Assembly (NCBI GenBank): GCA_027946555.1
Contig: JAPEVC010000378.1
Location: 1-20,423 of the forward strand
Direction of reading: 5' to 3'
Length of the DNA stretch: 20,423 nucleotides
From: Gnomoniopsis sp. IMI 355080
Lineage: Eukaryota; Ascomycota; Sordariomycetes; Diaporthales; Gnomoniaceae
The notes under the pieces: model-generated
The model's database searches: none
Told to the model about the DNA's origin: nothing
Seen by the model: only the letters and a program-made list of their open reading frames with translations
Program-made: the position numbers and the translations under genes
Shown here: one piece after another, positions 17,913 through 20,423 of the stretch
Numbering within the stretch: the stretch's first letter is position 1
Layout of the letters: each line of letters begins with the position of its first letter

Positions 17913-19439
17913 GGAGTGTGTGTGCTTCCAAGAAAGCTATGAAAGAGTGACTGGTGGCCGAGGCTGGAGCGAGAAGCCAAGTCAAGAGACTGATACCACG
18001 GAAACAAAACCTCTTATACACATCAAGTTATCTGACTTTCCAAGTCCGCCACGCAACATTTTCCGTTAAGACCCATGCGAATGTATAATAATAGCCCGTA
18101 ATATCGACTCGATCTGACGCCAAAGTCCATCAGTATCCGCCAGTCGACCCAGGTTGAAGTTATCTTGTGGACCGTCGCCGTGTTGGGAAGCAGGCCGAGA
18201 TGATTCTTCCTATGCGGTCGAGACCCGCTACTCCATCACGGTCCAAAGGGTTCCGGTCATAATTCGGGTATCGGATAATGTATCTGGCAACGGATCTGGG
18301 CAACCTTGGCGTTGAATTCAGCACGGGCCTGCCCCTGACATTTGCCAACCTACCTATAAGGTAACAATTTTGGCAACCATGCTCTTCAAGTGTTACAGCT
18401 TAGAGTAACATCGAGCAAAGTCTAACCTTATGATAACCTTTCTCGGGATGAACTGTTGGCCCCTCCACAGCAGATCGCAAGAACAATTGCGCGCTTCTAA
18501 CAGGCGGAGAATTGGGTGAGATCCAGCACGAGTCATTGCCCCCAGAACGCTGTTCCGGGAATATAGATCGCATCGAGGACGGCGTGTCCGGAAGATGAAA
18601 AGTGTGGGTTGGCTATCGTGGCCTCCACGTGGTCTGCCCAAAGTCCGGAACTTTCCATTCATGGCCTGACCGTGTCGGAAATATTGGATTGTGCGGCGTC
18701 TTGCCGAAGAGCCAGAGGGTAAGTATCATAGGTGCGGTCTTGTAAATTCGAAGTTTCGAACCGGCTATGGCCCCTGCTTGTATAAAGACGACTGCATCCC
18801 TGCTACTGTTAACTTCGTAATCGTACCGGAACGTGCTGTCTTTTCAACACGCCCAGTAGACATACTCTAATTGTCTTAAATCGTATCTCACGTGGTGTAT
18901 GGGCGTATACGAGCTTTTGAGGCTGTCAAACCTCCAGCTCCCAAATGGCAAAGAGGGCTCCTTTGGGGACATACATTGTACATACGCGCTACTTGCCATG
19001 GTTGTCAGAGGGCAATTTTACTGCCTGAGGTCGCAGACGTCAACCTGTTCGCACTTCGTATATATCGATGAAGATAAGCGTTCGAAAGGTCATATATTTC
19101 TTCATATACATCTTCTTCTTTTTTCTCTTCTCGAGATTGAGATTTCGTTCTCTATGCGCTTCCTGAGCCGTGCCTCCCGTTTTCGTGATATCTCGCAAAC
19201 TGGACCTTTCAGACGGATGTGCTTGAAAAACAAAGGTGGTCAGAATCCCCCTATCTCCGCTACGGTAGGTAGTCTATGGTCACCAGGACCATCATAAAGA
19301 TAAATACGACGAATCGTCTGTGAGAAGAAATCTCTCGATAAGGGAAGCTTCGTGGACCTGAACGACGATGGCAATGGTTGTTACGATACGGAGGAGTTAA
19401 TGAGAGTGCTTGTTCATTGTTGTTTCTGTCTGAATCCCA
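17913..19439. other. Intergenic region without a supported gene
   Basis: Frames at 18160-18348 and 18393-18662 (-) and 18899-19297 (+, 132 codons) were read and show no domain, signal peptide or splice-linked continuation. Composition is ordinary. No RNA gene or repeat was recognised. Confidence 0.4.
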
Positions 19440-20090
19440 AGCCGTAATTTCAGATTTAATATGAACTGCCCAGTGGCTGCCTAGTGGCTGCTTAAATCTA
19501 ATAGAACAGCCTTTTTCAAATAAGCTGGTATAGGCTTGGATCCGCCATCTAGTAGCTCTAAAGATTCAATAGTATATTCGCGGTAGTAGTTTAGAAGTAT
19601 TAAGCTGCGCACGACGGGAGCTGCTTATAGACGGGAGCTACGCATAGATAGCTGATTGGCTCGGAGAAAATCCTCCGGCGGTTGAAGGAGGAAGGCATAG
19701 CGGGATAACCGCGACGCACGAAATTCAAAAACAAAAATACCTAGGTATACCCTTCAGAAGGCTAGAATAACACGAAAAGGCTATATTTAAGAAATCTAGC
19801 TGGATTTATTAATAAAGGAGCTAAGGTAGGAGGGAAAAGTGGCGACGCCGAAGGAGGAGGAGGTAAGTTGGAAGAGTTGGCTATCGTCGTAAGCAGCTCC
19901 TGGCCCTAGCGTAGCTCCTATCGAATACATAGCTCTTATTCTAATATAGCTTATTTTAAAAAGGGCCAGCTCCCCTTATTAACAATTTAACTTAATTAAG
20001 CAGCTATAGAGATTCAATTATTATATATAAATATAGTTCCCATAGCGTAATGTTCTGATAATAAGAGCAGACCTGGGGCTGCTATATGCT
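19440..20090. other. AT-rich, TpA-rich block, probably RIP-altered repeat DNA
   Basis: Rich in TAA, TATA and TTAT words with no open frame of note and islands of GC (for example GGCGACGCCGAAGGAGGAGG). Short direct repeats occur: AGTGGCTGC twice near 19471-19492 and GACGGGAGCT at 19613-19622 and 19630-19639. The AGCTCCTA/GGAGCTA word recurs through the block. It looks like an old mutated transposon, but no terminal repeats or transposase motifs could be identified. Confidence 0.45.
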
Positions 20091-20423
20091 AAAAGCAGCT
20101 CTGTTGATACTGGATCTGACGGTATGGTCTGACGGCGACCAGCCGCCCCCAACGGCCCCTTTCACACTCCGTCGGACTCCGTAAGATGTGCCTTCCGTCA
20201 CGCCTACAATATGCCCATTTCCCTCAGGGCCGAGACTCCGGGGCCCGAGAAATATGAGTGAATGCGCGGGCTTCCGTACCATCCAAAAGAAAAAAAGTGA
20301 TGCCGAATGAGCGAGGTGGTGAGGAAAGGAAAAAGAGAGAAAATCCAAGCGAAACTCATGATTGCTTCAACAACCTTGCCCCGGTGCCAATCCTGTCCCC
20401 CAGGAAAAACCCATGTTCCCATC
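20091..20423. other. Right-end sequence, no supported gene
   Basis: Two overlapping minus-strand frames (20082-20348 and 20204-20422) reach the window edge or nearly so. Neither shows a recognisable domain, though a gene continuing beyond the window cannot be excluded. Confidence 0.35.

Noticed and set aside
18899..19297. 132-codon plus-strand frame
   Set aside because: Reads like translated non-coding DNA (runs of Phe/Leu from a TTC/CTT stretch) and has no recognisable domain.
20082..20422. Overlapping minus-strand frames at the right edge
   Set aside because: No recognisable domain; the Phe-rich start comes from an A-rich plus-strand tract. Cannot be judged without the next sequence.

Overview
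The window looks like chromosomal DNA of a filamentous ascomycete (Pezizomycotina). Coding regions only resolve when short GT-AG introns (52 to 99 nt, one of 186 nt) are removed. Start contexts are A/C-rich, gene families are typically fungal (salicylate-hydroxylase-like flavoprotein, SP-family sugar transporter, fungal rhodopsin-domain protein), and AT-rich blocks and in-frame TAG/TAA codons look like repeat-induced point mutation (RIP). The genus cannot be determined from what is visible. No tRNA, rRNA, CRISPR array or intact transposase was seen.

Layout. 1-77 is a (TTG)n microsatellite. 546-1440 (-) is a decayed ankyrin-repeat gene leading into an AT-rich block (about 1441-2050). 2119-2661 (+) is a small secreted-protein locus with a signal peptide, a Kex2-type KR site and one apparently broken splice acceptor. 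3039-3794 (+) is a single-exon GNAT acetyltransferase. 4430-5921 (-) is a four-exon FAD monooxygenase, followed in tandem by a six-exon MFS sugar transporter at 6254-8509 (-). A 3.3-kb tract without a recognisable gene follows. 11841-12672 (-) and 16947-17849 (-) are two related two-exon alpha/beta hydrolases, one apparently cytosolic and one with a signal peptide. Between them lies a seven-exon seven-TM rhodopsin-domain protein (14491-16077, +). The right end (17850-20423) has no convincing gene and includes a second AT-rich block near 19440-20090.

How the genes might work together (inference): a flavin hydroxylase, a transporter, an intracellular and a secreted esterase-like hydrolase and a Pth11/rhodopsin-type membrane protein could form an accessory locus for sensing, importing and modifying small aromatic or ester compounds, perhaps plant-derived. 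No backbone biosynthetic enzyme or transcription factor is visible, so it is not a classical secondary-metabolite cluster. Reconstructed lengths (431, 510, 255, 356 and 274 aa) all close in frame, which supports these exon models.
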